From contig JAPJRC010000019.1 in the NCBI GenBank assembly GCA_030824805.1, forward strand, positions 1 through 33,350: a DNA stretch of 33,350 bases, given 5' to 3'. This document shows positions 23,032 to 30,635 of this stretch, piece by piece. The translations under genes were made by a program, and so were the position numbers. A model generated the notes under the pieces. It was given only the letters and a program-made list of their open reading frames with translations. It ran no database searches and was not told where the DNA came from. Every line of letters begins with the position of its first letter. Positions within the stretch are counted from its first letter, which is position 1. Source of the stretch: Micavibrio sp. (GTDB lineage Bacteria > Pseudomonadota > Alphaproteobacteria > Micavibrionales > Micavibrionaceae).

Positions 23032-23412
23032 TTACACGTGTTCAATAAAGGTGAGGGTTTTAACGCCGTTATCGTTTTCAATACGCCGGTAAAAGCAGCT
23101 TCTGCGGCCGGTGTGGCATGCGCCTCCCCCGTTTTGCGTAACCATCATTATGACGGCGTCCTGATCGCAATCGATACGTATTTCATGAACAGTCTGTATC
23201 GCCCCGCTTGTGGCGCCTTTGTGCCAAAGCGCGTTTCGTGAACGCGACCAGTACCAGCCTTCACCGGTTTCCATTGTTTTTTCGAAAGCTTCCTTGTTCA
23301 TCCAGGCAAGCATCAGGATTTCTTTGGTTGTCACATCCTGTGCTACGGCTGCAATAAGCCCATCGCTCGAAAAATTGGGGGACAGCTTGGTTGTTTCGTC
23401 CAGAATGCTCAC
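23032..23412 (-). CDS. hisI: phosphoribosyl-AMP cyclohydrolase
   Basis: A 126-residue enzyme for the third step of histidine synthesis, opening the adenine ring of PR-AMP. The metal-binding set is intact: D81, D83 and D85 in IDCDQDAV, with C82, C99, H100 and C106 in GGGACHTGRRSCFYR. It is the stand-alone form, without the HisE pyrophosphohydrolase domain. It overlaps pyrC by 4 nt (ATGA-type junction at 23409-23412), so the pair is co-translated; pyrC comes first. This histidine-pyrimidine pairing is not a classical operon. The region beyond its stop has no hairpin terminator. Confidence 0.97.
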   Translation of the reverse strand: MSILDETTKLSPNFSSDGLIAAVAQDVTTKEILMLAWMNKEAFEKTMETGEGWYWSRSRNALWHKGATSGAIQTVHEIRIDCDQDAVIMMVTQNGGGACHTGRRSCFYRRIENDNGVKTLTFIEHV

Positions 23413-24500
23413 AGGCTAAGCCTCCATTTCAGGGATTTTTGTCCCAGACCAAGTGGAAGCGGAACCACAGGGCCGTCTTGTGTGGGTAGTTCGTGTACTT
23501 CCTGTGAGTCATCTGTGAGTATAAAAGTCTCGGAAGGCACTGGCAGGCCATAGAAAGCTGCCCCGTTCAGACACAAGAATGCTTTGAATGCATCATGTCC
23601 CTTATCAAGATCGAAGCTTTCAGAGTAGAGTTGTGGCGCGATGCCACCGGTAAAGCATCCGGCGGCACATCCGCATTCGGTGGCTTTGGTGGTGTGAGGC
23701 GCAGAATCCGTTCCAGCGAAGAACTGTGTATTGTTTGGGGTCTGGATCGCATCCAGAAGAGCCTGACGGTCTTCTTCAAATTTTACGAGCGGCAGGCAGT
23801 ACAGATGGTATTTCAAACCCTGCACCAGATGGCCAACCGTATACAAAAGATGTTGCGGTGTTATCGTGGCCCCGGTTTTATCGCCTGATTTCTTTACAAA
23901 ATCAGCGGCTGTTTTGGTAGTAATATGCTCGCACACCAGCTTCAGATTCGGGAATTTTTCACGCAGAACCGGCATGCGCTCGCGGTAAAAGAAATCCTCG
24001 GCATTGGAATTTTTGCCAAAAAATTGCTCGCCTGACAAAGCGTGCTCCTCGCCATGAAGGCAAAGAATTATACCGTTATCCTCCATCGCTTTGAAAACGC
24101 CGTTCTCGATAAAAGACAGCAGCGGGCGGCCATGGTCGGCGTTTGTCGTGCCGTGCGGCGGATAATATTTCGCGGCTTTTAAAAGACCGGATTTCGCGCC
24201 TTGTTCGATCATTTCCGGCGTAGTGTCTTTGGTCAGGTAGAGTGGTGTTATGACATGGTCGAACGCCGATCCGCCGGCGTCCATGATCATCTGGCGGTAC
24301 TCTTCTATGCTCCAGTAGGGCAGATCGTCCTGTGCCGTTATCTTCCCGACAGGCGGCTTCGTGTTTGGCATCGCCAGAATACCCGCACATCCCATATCGA
24401 GATGTGCTTGAATATAGGCTTTCATTGCCGGTCCTTGGCGGACATGTACGTGAAGATCATACCATTTGGGAAGTTCGATGCGCATGGCCCGACTATCCAC
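23409..24500 (-). CDS. pyrC: dihydroorotase, class II
   Basis: A 363-residue amidohydrolase that closes carbamoyl-aspartate to dihydroorotate in pyrimidine synthesis. Visible metal-site features are the HxH pair (YDLHVHVRQG), the lysine segment KAAKYYPPHGTTNADHG that holds the carboxylated lysine in this family, LCLHGE, CEHITT and the catalytic aspartate in GTDSAPHTT. The arrangement follows the short PyrC (E. coli type). I kept the GTG start at 24500 because AAGGAT lies about 6 nt upstream; an ATG five codons later has none. It is transcribed divergently from the response regulator at 24603 and leads into hisI. Confidence 0.97.
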   Translation of the reverse strand: MDSRAMRIELPKWYDLHVHVRQGPAMKAYIQAHLDMGCAGILAMPNTKPPVGKITAQDDLPYWSIEEYRQMIMDAGGSAFDHVITPLYLTKDTTPEMIEQGAKSGLLKAAKYYPPHGTTNADHGRPLLSFIENGVFKAMEDNGIILCLHGEEHALSGEQFFGKNSNAEDFFYRERMPVLREKFPNLKLVCEHITTKTAADFVKKSGDKTGATITPQHLLYTVGHLVQGLKYHLYCLPLVKFEEDRQALLDAIQTPNNTQFFAGTDSAPHTTKATECGCAAGCFTGGIAPQLYSESFDLDKGHDAFKAFLCLNGAAFYGLPVPSETFILTDDSQEVHELPTQDGPVVPLPLGLGQKSLKWRLSL

Positions 24501-24602
24501 GCAAAATCCTTAAAATTCAAGGCATTCTACACGTGAAATTAAGGGTTAAGACCGTATTATCTAAAAACAATACGACCTTGTTAATGGGGATTAAGAGGGG
24601 CT

Positions 24603-25496
24603 ATGCGAATTATTTCCGACGGTGCGGAGCACCAGTTTCTGACATTCATGGAAAAGCTGAAAGTGAATCCAAGCGGGTGGATCGCCTGCACGTTTCCATT
24701 TTCCAGGCATCTCAATCACGAAACGCTGGTATCTCGCCGCGCGTTCATAAAAAGCGATCTAACGTTGCTTCGCGCCCAGGCTATGGCGGCGGCGCAAACA
24801 TTGCGCGAAAATTGCGGCCAATTACCCGGGGGGCAGCTGTTCGTGTTTTCGGACAACGATATTATCTTCCTGTGCTGCCCGGCCGATGAAACGCAGCAGA
24901 AAACAGTGCGCGATGCGCTCGAATCCGAGGTGTCCAAATACCCGAAAGGATTTTGTGATTACGGTTTCCTGACGAAAGAAATCTATGCCTTTCAGAAAAT
25001 CGCGGAGCATAAATTCCTCACACAGAAAAAAATGAAAGCGTATGAAGCGCTATCCGACGAAAGCGTCGTTGAAAGCCTTGCCCTGCGCCGTAAAAAACGC
25101 GAAGAGCCAATTATTCTGGTGGTCGAAGACGACCGCTTTACGGCGTCTTACATTTCCGGATTTTTGAAAGAATTCGATCTGGTCGTAGCGCGCAACGGCG
25201 AAGAGGCCATTCAGAAATATATAGAATACGCGCCTGACGCCGTTTTCCTCGACATACATCTGCCGGGTCTTAACGGGCATGAGACGCTGGATGCGATAAA
25301 ATGTGCCGATCCCGAGGCCTTTGTGGTGATGCTCAGCGTCGATACGGCGAAATCGAGCATCATGAGCGCGAGCGAAAAGGGCGCGGTCAGCTACTTGAAA
25401 AAACCCTTCTCGCGCGAGCGTGTGCTGAACACACTGCGTCTTTCACCTTTTATCCGTGATTCGCGGGGCATTCTGCCCTTACAGACGGGACGTTAA
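24603..25496 (+). CDS. response regulator with a C-terminal receiver and a novel N-terminal domain
   Basis: 297 residues. The receiver domain is at the C-terminus (about 168-285), with D176/D177, phosphoacceptor D217 (VFLDIHLPGLNGHE), S245 and K267 (YLKKPFS). The first 160 residues are an alpha/beta domain I do not recognise (SGWIACTFPFSRHL, GGQLFVFSDNDIIFLCC), followed by a helical linker. There is no DNA-binding, GGDEF or phosphatase motif, and no kinase gene nearby. The output could be protein-protein interaction. AGAGGGG just upstream of the ATG is a strong ribosome binding site. Its stop codon overlaps that of the convergent gene in TTAA (25493-25496). Confidence 0.85.
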   Translation: MRIISDGAEHQFLTFMEKLKVNPSGWIACTFPFSRHLNHETLVSRRAFIKSDLTLLRAQAMAAAQTLRENCGQLPGGQLFVFSDNDIIFLCCPADETQQKTVRDALESEVSKYPKGFCDYGFLTKEIYAFQKIAEHKFLTQKKMKAYEALSDESVVESLALRRKKREEPIILVVEDDRFTASYISGFLKEFDLVVARNGEEAIQKYIEYAPDAVFLDIHLPGLNGHETLDAIKCADPEAFVVMLSVDTAKSSIMSASEKGAVSYLKKPFSRERVLNTLRLSPFIRDSRGILPLQTGR

Positions 25497-26542
25497 GCGG
25501 TCAGGAAATCACCCGGGTAAGGGGCTAGGAAATCCTCGCTTTTTATTTTGGCAGAAGCTAGTGCGGCGGCCAGCGCTTTGCGGGGCGCATCAAATGCTTC
25601 GTCGGTGAGCTGGAAGGTTTCAAAATGAAAGCCCATGCTTTTCTTCGCGCCGATAATCTGGTGAAGGCGAACGGATTCCGCCGGATTCATGTGGCTGTAT
25701 TTCATAAACCAACGTGGTTCATAAGCTCCCAGAGGCAGCAGCGCGATATCCGGCGCGCCGTATTTCTGGCGGATAGTGGCAAACAACGTTTTGTCATAGC
25801 CGCTATCGCTAGAATAGAACACGCTTTTCCCTACGTCAGATTTTATGAAGCATCCGCCCCACAAATCACGGTTGATATCGTTAAAACCGCGTCTAGACCA
25901 GTGCTGTGCAGGTGTTAAATGCAGGGACAGTTTGTCCCCTAGCGAGATGGACTGATGCCAGTCGAGCGCCGCTATCCGGCAACCATCGCCACACGGTGCA
26001 ATAAGACGCGTATTGCCGAGTGGCGTGATAAAAAGCGGTTTCCGGTTCCGCGCCAACCAAGAAAGGCTGGACTGATCCAGATGGTCGTAATGATTGTGGC
26101 TTACAAAGACAAAGTCAATTTTTGGCAACTTTACTAGCGAAACAAAAGGCGGACTCACACGTTTTGGCCCAATCGCACTAAAGGGGCTGCATCGTTCGGA
26201 AAAGACGGGGTCGATAAGAAGGTTGATGCCGTAGGATTGGACGAGAATAGTGGCGTGCCCGATATAGGTAACCTTAAAACCTTCTGTATGGGTATCTGTT
26301 AAAGCCGGCCTTTCAGGCATCTCTACCTTTTCAGGCCATTCGGCGCGGCCGCCCTGCATGCGCCATTTGAGAACGTCCCATAGCCCTTTTTTGGGAAGGG
26401 GATTCCATGCATTAAAAAATGTTTCGCCGTTAAAATGATCACTGCGCGGACCCGTGTAGTAACGCAAGTAAGACTCGTCGATGTCCAAGGTATTCCCTTT
26501 CGATTGAAACACGGGGCCCGCCTGTGTAATGCTAGCGGCCAT
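25493..26542 (-). CDS. metallo-beta-lactamase-fold hydrolase, NAPE-PLD/UlaG-like
   Basis: About 349 residues. The N-terminal YYTGPRSDHFNGETFFN and the core YIGHATILVQSYGINLLIDP are typical of the N-acylphosphatidylethanolamine phospholipase D-like group. The metal site SHNHYDHLD is intact, with further ligands expected in TPAQHWSRR, YSSDSGYD and GFHFETF. In bacteria the natural substrate is usually unknown, and a phosphodiester or lipid is likely. Start choice is open. ATG 26542 overlaps the cysS ATG head to head; a TTG at 26488 with AAGGGA upstream would fit the family length and leave room for promoters. Confidence 0.88.
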   Translation of the reverse strand: MAASITQAGPVFQSKGNTLDIDESYLRYYTGPRSDHFNGETFFNAWNPLPKKGLWDVLKWRMQGGRAEWPEKVEMPERPALTDTHTEGFKVTYIGHATILVQSYGINLLIDPVFSERCSPFSAIGPKRVSPPFVSLVKLPKIDFVFVSHNHYDHLDQSSLSWLARNRKPLFITPLGNTRLIAPCGDGCRIAALDWHQSISLGDKLSLHLTPAQHWSRRGFNDINRDLWGGCFIKSDVGKSVFYSSDSGYDKTLFATIRQKYGAPDIALLPLGAYEPRWFMKYSHMNPAESVRLHQIIGAKKSMGFHFETFQLTDEAFDAPRKALAAALASAKIKSEDFLAPYPGDFLTA

Positions 26543-27908
26543 GATCAGGTTATATAATTCCCTCGCCCGTGAAAAACAGGTTTTCACCCCGATAGATCCC
26601 CAACATGTCCGCGTCTATGCGTGCGGCCCGACGGTTTATAATTATGCGCATATCGGCAACGCCCGTATGGCCGTGGTGTTCGATCTATGGGTACGTATAC
26701 TCCGTACGGCCTTCCCAAAAGTGACATACGTGTCGAACATCACTGATGTTGACGATAAGATTATGGATGCGGCCCGTCAAACTGGGGACGCTATAAGTGC
26801 TATTACCGAGAAGTACACCCGTATCTATAACGAAGATATGGCTTCGCTTGGTGTGGTACGCCCTGACATACAGCCGAAAGCCACAGAGCACATACAGGAA
26901 ATGATCGCGTTGATGCAGGATCTGATCGCACGCGGCCACGCCTATGAGGCCGAAGGGCACGTGCTGTTCCATGTGCCGTCCGATCCATCATACGGCGCCC
27001 TTTCGGGACGTTCCCGCGATGAACAGATTGCCGGCGCGCGCGTGGACATCGCTCCATTCAAAAAAGACGCGGCGGACTTCGTGCTCTGGAAACCTTCCAC
27101 GGGCGATCAGCCCGGATGGGAATCCCCGTTCGGTTTCGGGCGCCCCGGCTGGCATATCGAATGCTCCGCCATGGCGGAAAAGCATCTGGGCCTGCCGTTC
27201 GACATCCACGGCGGCGGCGCGGATTTGAAATTTCCCCACCACGAAAACGAAATCGCGCAGAGCTGCTGCGCCCACGGCAAGGAAACGCAGCCTGATTCCT
27301 TTGCGAAATACTGGGTGCACAACGGATTCCTGACCGTGGACGGTGAAAAAATGTCGAAAAGCCTCGGCAATTTCCTGCTGGCGTACGATCTCATTGAAAA
27401 GCATCCCGGTGAAACGCTTCGCCTGACGCTTTTGGGCGCCCATTATCGCCAGCCATTGGATTGGTCGGATCAGGCGGTTAATCAGGCACAAAAGCAGCTC
27501 GACACATTCTACGGCCAGCTTTACGCATTGGCAGATATACAAGCATCCGAACAAAAAGTGCCGACTGAAATCCTCGAAGCGCTTTACGACGATCTCAACA
27601 CCCCGCTGGCGATCTCACGCATACATTCCGCCATAAAGGAGGAAAAAGACCGTGCTGCGCTCAAAGGCAAACTGCTCGCTATCGGTAAGGTCTTCGGCAT
27701 ACTCCAGCAAGACCCTGCCCAATGGCTAGGCTATGGTCAAAGCAGGGACGGAGTGGATGCAGAAGAGATTGAGAGGCTTTTGGCGGAGCGTCAGGAAGCC
27801 AAAAAAGCCAAAGACTTTGCACGCGCCGATGCCATCCGAAAGGAACTGGATGCCAAAGGGATTGCGGTAGAAGACACGCCGCAAGGCCCAAAATGGAAGT
27901 TGCGTTAA
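26541..27908 (+). CDS. cysS: cysteinyl-tRNA synthetase
   Basis: A class I synthetase of about 455 residues that charges tRNA-Cys. It contains the HIGH-type motif (NYAHIGNAR) preceded by the zinc-binding cysteine of YACGPTVYN. Further zinc ligands are in HIECSAM and PHHENE, and the KMSKSLGN loop is intact. The C-terminal anticodon-binding helix bundle and the ending VEDTPQGPKWKLR are normal. I chose ATG 26541 (MIRLYNSL...) because the family starts exactly there; an ATG 12 nt upstream adds four residues. It is divergent from the hydrolase gene, with almost no intergenic space. Its stop directly abuts the stop of the convergent gene at 27909. Confidence 0.97.
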   Translation: MIRLYNSLAREKQVFTPIDPQHVRVYACGPTVYNYAHIGNARMAVVFDLWVRILRTAFPKVTYVSNITDVDDKIMDAARQTGDAISAITEKYTRIYNEDMASLGVVRPDIQPKATEHIQEMIALMQDLIARGHAYEAEGHVLFHVPSDPSYGALSGRSRDEQIAGARVDIAPFKKDAADFVLWKPSTGDQPGWESPFGFGRPGWHIECSAMAEKHLGLPFDIHGGGADLKFPHHENEIAQSCCAHGKETQPDSFAKYWVHNGFLTVDGEKMSKSLGNFLLAYDLIEKHPGETLRLTLLGAHYRQPLDWSDQAVNQAQKQLDTFYGQLYALADIQASEQKVPTEILEALYDDLNTPLAISRIHSAIKEEKDRAALKGKLLAIGKVFGILQQDPAQWLGYGQSRDGVDAEEIERLLAERQEAKKAKDFARADAIRKELDAKGIAVEDTPQGPKWKLR

Positions 27909-28661
27909 TTACTGCATCATCAGCAAGGTGTAATAGGTGTAGGTCTCGCCGGAGGTGTCTGCGCCCACACAAAACGATCTTTTCCCGATAGTTTCCGGTT
28001 CGTTGGCGAGAGGGTTGCCCCCGTTGCCGTAAGGCACGCCCTGAAACGTGTTAACGCCGCTATCATACGTATCTACAGGCGGCAGACCGTTTCTGTTCTC
28101 CACCCCGAGGATCTTGTTAACAGCCATACAAACTTCGGGCTGTAGCCGTCCGAGCCATAAAACCACATCCGTGCCCGACGGATCCCAGACTTCCGAGCCA
28201 GCTCCTTGCACACGTATCCAGGTGATCTGGAAACTGCTGGGGTGCAGATGTGTGGGATCAGTAACCAAAGACGGGTCTATAAACCCTGATGCGAGTCTTT
28301 TCGCGATGACCTTACCACCATTCATGTCAAAAACACTGCAAGAGCCGTCAGCTGGCGATAACGAGTTGTAATGGTCCAGATGCGAACCGCCTGTCTGCCG
28401 TTGATTTTGGTTAGCATCGTAAAAGCTGATTTCCTGCATTGTGCATCCACGCAGCCGCAACGTCTGCACGGCTTTCTGGATGGCATCGCCGTAAGAAATG
28501 ATTTCTTGCGCCGCCAGACGCGCTTGTTCGCCGGAAAGCATACTTGTCGAAGTCCGGCTGCTTTGCATGACGGCGTAGGTCAGCGCCGCAAACATGAATA
28601 TGCCAAGCAATATCAAGAAAAAGGCAGAGCCGGACTGGCTGCGGTGCGAAGAGCGCTTCAT
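27909..28661 (-). CDS. single-pass membrane protein with a pilin-like N-terminus
   Basis: 250 residues. A short basic head (MKRSSHRSQSG) is followed by a long hydrophobic helix (SAFFLILLGIFMFAALTYAV). This resembles a type IV prepilin or type II secretion pseudopilin, cut after glycine. The conserved Glu at mature position 5 is missing, as also happens in GspK-like minor pseudopilins. The globular part has four cysteines (GCTMQE, SCSVFD, EVCMAV, FCVGAD) and no known motif. No other pilus or secretion genes are nearby, so assignment as a pilin is tentative. Its stop abuts that of cysS. Confidence 0.7.
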   Translation of the reverse strand: MKRSSHRSQSGSAFFLILLGIFMFAALTYAVMQSSRTSTSMLSGEQARLAAQEIISYGDAIQKAVQTLRLRGCTMQEISFYDANQNQRQTGGSHLDHYNSLSPADGSCSVFDMNGGKVIAKRLASGFIDPSLVTDPTHLHPSSFQITWIRVQGAGSEVWDPSGTDVVLWLGRLQPEVCMAVNKILGVENRNGLPPVDTYDSGVNTFQGVPYGNGGNPLANEPETIGKRSFCVGADTSGETYTYYTLLMMQ

Positions 28662-28681
28662 GACTTTATTTTACAATAAAA

Positions 28682-29071
28682 TCAGCGGCTCAGGAAGCTG
28701 TTGAAATCCTTTTGGGCGGAAGCCGGCACATGAATTTCCACGGTTTTGATGCCGTGGGCGGCCAAAGTCATAAAAACATCCCGGCCGGCACCGATTTCCA
28801 CATTGTCGAGAATACCAATTCCCATCACGGGACGTTCCAGCGCATCGCCTTTAGCGAGCTGTTTTTCGATTTTAAGGCGTTTGTCACGTTCATGGAGGGG
28901 AAGATCATCCATGGCACGCAATCCGCCTTCAGGCGTCAGCCACTCGAAGGAAAAGAGCGAGCCGCGCCAGCTTTTCAGAATGGCGGCGGTGTCCACGCGT
29001 AAGATTACGTAACGGTCTTCGCGCCCTTTGATAGAGCTGTGGTCTATGAAATGCAGGTCCGTGACAGACAT
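28682..29071 (-). CDS. hypothetical protein, 129 residues
   Basis: Starting at ATG 29071, which follows AGGAA by 9 nt; the open frame extends 64 codons further, but that part overlaps the divergent gene and lacks coding character. The protein starts MSVTDLHFIDHSSIKGRED and includes FSFEWLTPEGG, an acidic-basic helix (LHERDKRLKIEKQL) and a beta strand region GIGILDNVEIGAGRD. It has no signal peptide or membrane helix. It is not recognised. It lies 20 nt upstream of the pilin-like gene and may share its transcript. Confidence 0.68.
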   Translation of the reverse strand: MSVTDLHFIDHSSIKGREDRYVILRVDTAAILKSWRGSLFSFEWLTPEGGLRAMDDLPLHERDKRLKIEKQLAKGDALERPVMGIGILDNVEIGAGRDVFMTLAAHGIKTVEIHVPASAQKDFNSFLSR

Positions 29072-29164
29072 AAGCGCAAGTTCCTGTTTTATTACAAGGG
29101 GATTGCCTTGGCGCTTCCCCCATGCCAATTTAGGCGAAACTGGATAACAAACGGTTAAAACAAG

Positions 29165-29347
29165 ATGCAAGTGACCGATAAGGCCCAAGCCCCTGAAGTA
29201 ATTGAAGTTTCTGCCTCGGCGGATGAAGTCCGCTGTGACGGCGGCGGCGGTGCGCTCGGCCACCCTATGGTCTGGTACACATTTGACGGCCGCGACCGCG
29301 TGGAATGCGGATATTGTGACCGCCTGTTCTTGAAAAAACAGTCTTAA
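29165..29347 (+). CDS. zinc-finger CHCC domain protein
   Basis: A 60-residue protein carrying the CHCC zinc-finger pattern found in alphaproteobacteria and in the mitochondrial complex I subunit NDUFS6. A cysteine in RCDGGGGALGHP is followed by the histidine of GHP, then VECGYCDRLF provides C-x2-C. The signature DGGGGALGHP is close to diagnostic. In bacteria its role is unproven; a link to respiratory complex I is suggested by homology. The hsp20 promoter overlaps its last codons. The ribosome binding site is weak (AAACAAG). Confidence 0.9.
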   Translation: MQVTDKAQAPEVIEVSASADEVRCDGGGGALGHPMVWYTFDGRDRVECGYCDRLFLKKQS

Positions 29348-29356
29348 TCCCTATAT
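29329..29356 (+). promoter_or_regulatory. sigma-32 (RpoH) heat-shock promoter of hsp20
   Basis: CTTG (29329-29332) and CCTATAT (29350-29356) separated by 17 nt match the alphaproteobacterial RpoH pattern (CTTG, then CYTATNT). The predicted start at about 29364 gives a leader of about 60 nt. The -35 lies inside the 3' end of the zinc-finger gene. Confidence 0.75.
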
Positions 29357-29365
29357 CCTGTTCAT

Positions 29366-29424
29366 GAAGGGCGCTGCATGGTGCGGGCCTTTTAAACATC
29401 AACTCGCTCTTTGAGGAGTTCATT
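29366..29424 (+). ncRNA. ROSE-like RNA thermometer in the hsp20 leader
   Basis: The leader folds into two hairpins. The second pairs AACTC (29401-29405) with GAGTT (29416-29420) and CTC (29407-29409) with GAG (29413-29415) around a TTT loop, leaving G29406 bulged. It buries the Shine-Dalgarno GAGGAG (29413-29418). The UCGCU at 29404-29408 is exactly the ROSE U(U/C)GCU motif. The first hairpin pairs AAGGGC (29367-29372) with GCCTTT (29387-29392). Confidence 0.72.
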
Positions 29425-29892
29425 ATGAACACACGCCTGTCTGTATTCGACAGCCCGTTATTTCTGGGCTTCGACCAATTCGAAAAAACCGTCGACCGTA
29501 TGCGCAAAACCGCATCCGAAGGTTATCCCCCTTACAACATAGAACAAATTGGTGAAGATGGTCTTCGCATCACGCTGGCTGTTGCCGGATTTACGATGGA
29601 AGATCTCGATATAGAAACCGAAAAGAACCAACTGGTTATCCGTGGCAAACAAACGGATGATAGCAGCCGGGTGTACCTTCATCGCGGCATAGCGGCGCGC
29701 CAGTTCCAGCGTAGCTTCGTCCTTGCGGACGGAATTGAAATTCTGGGGGCCTATCTCGACAACGGTTTGCTGAATATCGACATGAAACGCGTCGAACCCG
29801 AAAGCAAAGCCCGCAAGATACCGATTGCCGCTTCTGCGGGGAACGGCCAAGCGGCAAAAACCATTGGTATTGATAAGAAGTCAGAAGAATAA
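29425..29892 (+). CDS. small heat-shock protein, Hsp20/IbpA family
   Basis: A 155-residue alpha-crystallin-domain chaperone that binds unfolding proteins and holds them for refolding. The N-terminus LSVFDSPLFLGFDQFEKTVD and the core YPPYNIEQIGEDGLRITLAVAGF match IbpA-type proteins. The domain continues with QLVIRGKQ, YLHRGIAARQFQRSF and the dimer strand GAYLDNGLLNIDM. The tail has the KIPIAA segment with the IxI-like motif used for oligomer contacts. Expression is predicted to be controlled twice: by a sigma-32 promoter and by a ROSE-like thermometer in the leader. GAGGAG is the ribosome binding site. Confidence 0.97.
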   Translation: MNTRLSVFDSPLFLGFDQFEKTVDRMRKTASEGYPPYNIEQIGEDGLRITLAVAGFTMEDLDIETEKNQLVIRGKQTDDSSRVYLHRGIAARQFQRSFVLADGIEILGAYLDNGLLNIDMKRVEPESKARKIPIAASAGNGQAAKTIGIDKKSEE

Positions 29893-29946
29893 GCAAAAGC
29901 TTTAAGCCTCTTTTACTGTTTTCTGATATTCTTAAGGAAGGTTGAT

Positions 29947-30195
29947 ATGAATAATTCGCAAGAAAACAACGTCCGTGACTTTTTGAAAGGTCTTTCTACC
30001 AATGACTTTTTGCGCATTGGCATGAACGAGATCGCATATGTGCGCCCCTTTGCCGTGACCGGGGGCAATAGCGATGAAAAACAAGCCTTTGCCGTTTATG
30101 CCGCAGATGGCACGCAATTGTCCGTGTTAGATTCCATGGACATGGCTATGGCGACATTGCGTCACAACGATCTCATTCCCGTGACGCTGCATTAA
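29947..30195 (+). CDS. DUF1150-family protein
   Basis: An 82-residue protein typically encoded right after hsp20 in alphaproteobacteria. The conserved core is present: FLRIGMNEIAYVRPF, then FAVYAADGTQLSVLDSMDMA and the end HNDLIPVTLH. Function is unknown. AAGGAAGG lies a few bases before the ATG, a near-perfect ribosome binding site. It is 54 nt downstream of hsp20 with no terminator between, so it should be heat-induced too. A terminator at 30217 ends the unit. Confidence 0.9.
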   Translation: MNNSQENNVRDFLKGLSTNDFLRIGMNEIAYVRPFAVTGGNSDEKQAFAVYAADGTQLSVLDSMDMAMATLRHNDLIPVTLH

Positions 30196-30216
30196 TCTGC
30201 AAAAGCGCGATAAAAC

Positions 30217-30240
30217 AAAGCCGGCGATCAGCCGGCTTTT
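30217..30240. terminator. bidirectional terminator between DUF1150 and the 84-residue gene
   Basis: Stem AAAGCCGGC (30217-30225) / GCCGGCTTT (30231-30239), loop GATCA. T tracts follow on both strands (TTTT on plus; TTTGTTTTA on minus), serving the genes ending at 30195 and 30241. Confidence 0.88.
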
Positions 30241-30495
30241 CTATGCGTGCATGGCAACAGTATCATCATTCGCCGCAAGCGCCGTTCTTATTTCGACTTC
30301 GTCAAAATCAGCGAAATCATGCATGGCAATCTGTTCAAGATAATTGTGTAGTTCCAGCAAGTGTTTGTTTTCTTCGAGCAGTCCCGATTCCGGCATAGCG
30401 AGATCGGTGTCTACCACCAGTCTGCGCAGAGTTTTGTCATGCAGGAATGTTTCACTTACTCTGATACTTTTGATGTGCGGATGTCCGGAAAGCAT
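30241..30495 (-). CDS. small hypothetical protein, probable general-stress gene
   Basis: 84 residues, acidic in the second half (HDFADFDEVEIRTALAANDD), with a helical middle (GLLEENKHLLELHNYLEQI). No signal peptide, membrane helix or known motif. It is supported by a good AGGAG ribosome binding site 9 nt before the ATG, a perfect EcfG-type promoter just upstream (30524-30549), and a terminator right after the stop. Its role in stress is inferred from the promoter only. Confidence 0.75.
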   Translation of the reverse strand: MLSGHPHIKSIRVSETFLHDKTLRRLVVDTDLAMPESGLLEENKHLLELHNYLEQIAMHDFADFDEVEIRTALAANDDTVAMHA

Positions 30496-30523
30496 GGCGC
30501 GTTTCTCCTATGGTTCCTATGTT

Positions 30524-30549
30524 AACGAAACCACATCCCTCGTAGTTCC
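30524..30549 (-). promoter_or_regulatory. EcfG general-stress promoter
   Basis: On the minus strand GGAAC (30545-30549) and CGTT (30524-30527) are separated by 17 nt, an exact match to the EcfG pattern GGAAC-N16/17-CGTT. Transcription would start near 30517, giving a 22-nt leader that holds the AGGAG of the 84-residue gene. Confidence 0.78.
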
Positions 30550-30635
30550 TCGCCGAATGACCCTTTGATCGTCTTCTTTGATTTTGCGAAGTGTACGGAT
30601 GAAACGAATAAAACGCTGTGCGGAACGATAAAATT

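Noticed and set aside
24553..24574. Inverted repeat CGTATT-N10-AATACG upstream of the response regulator
   Set aside because: The arms are only 6 bp with a long spacer, and no promoter element overlaps it convincingly.
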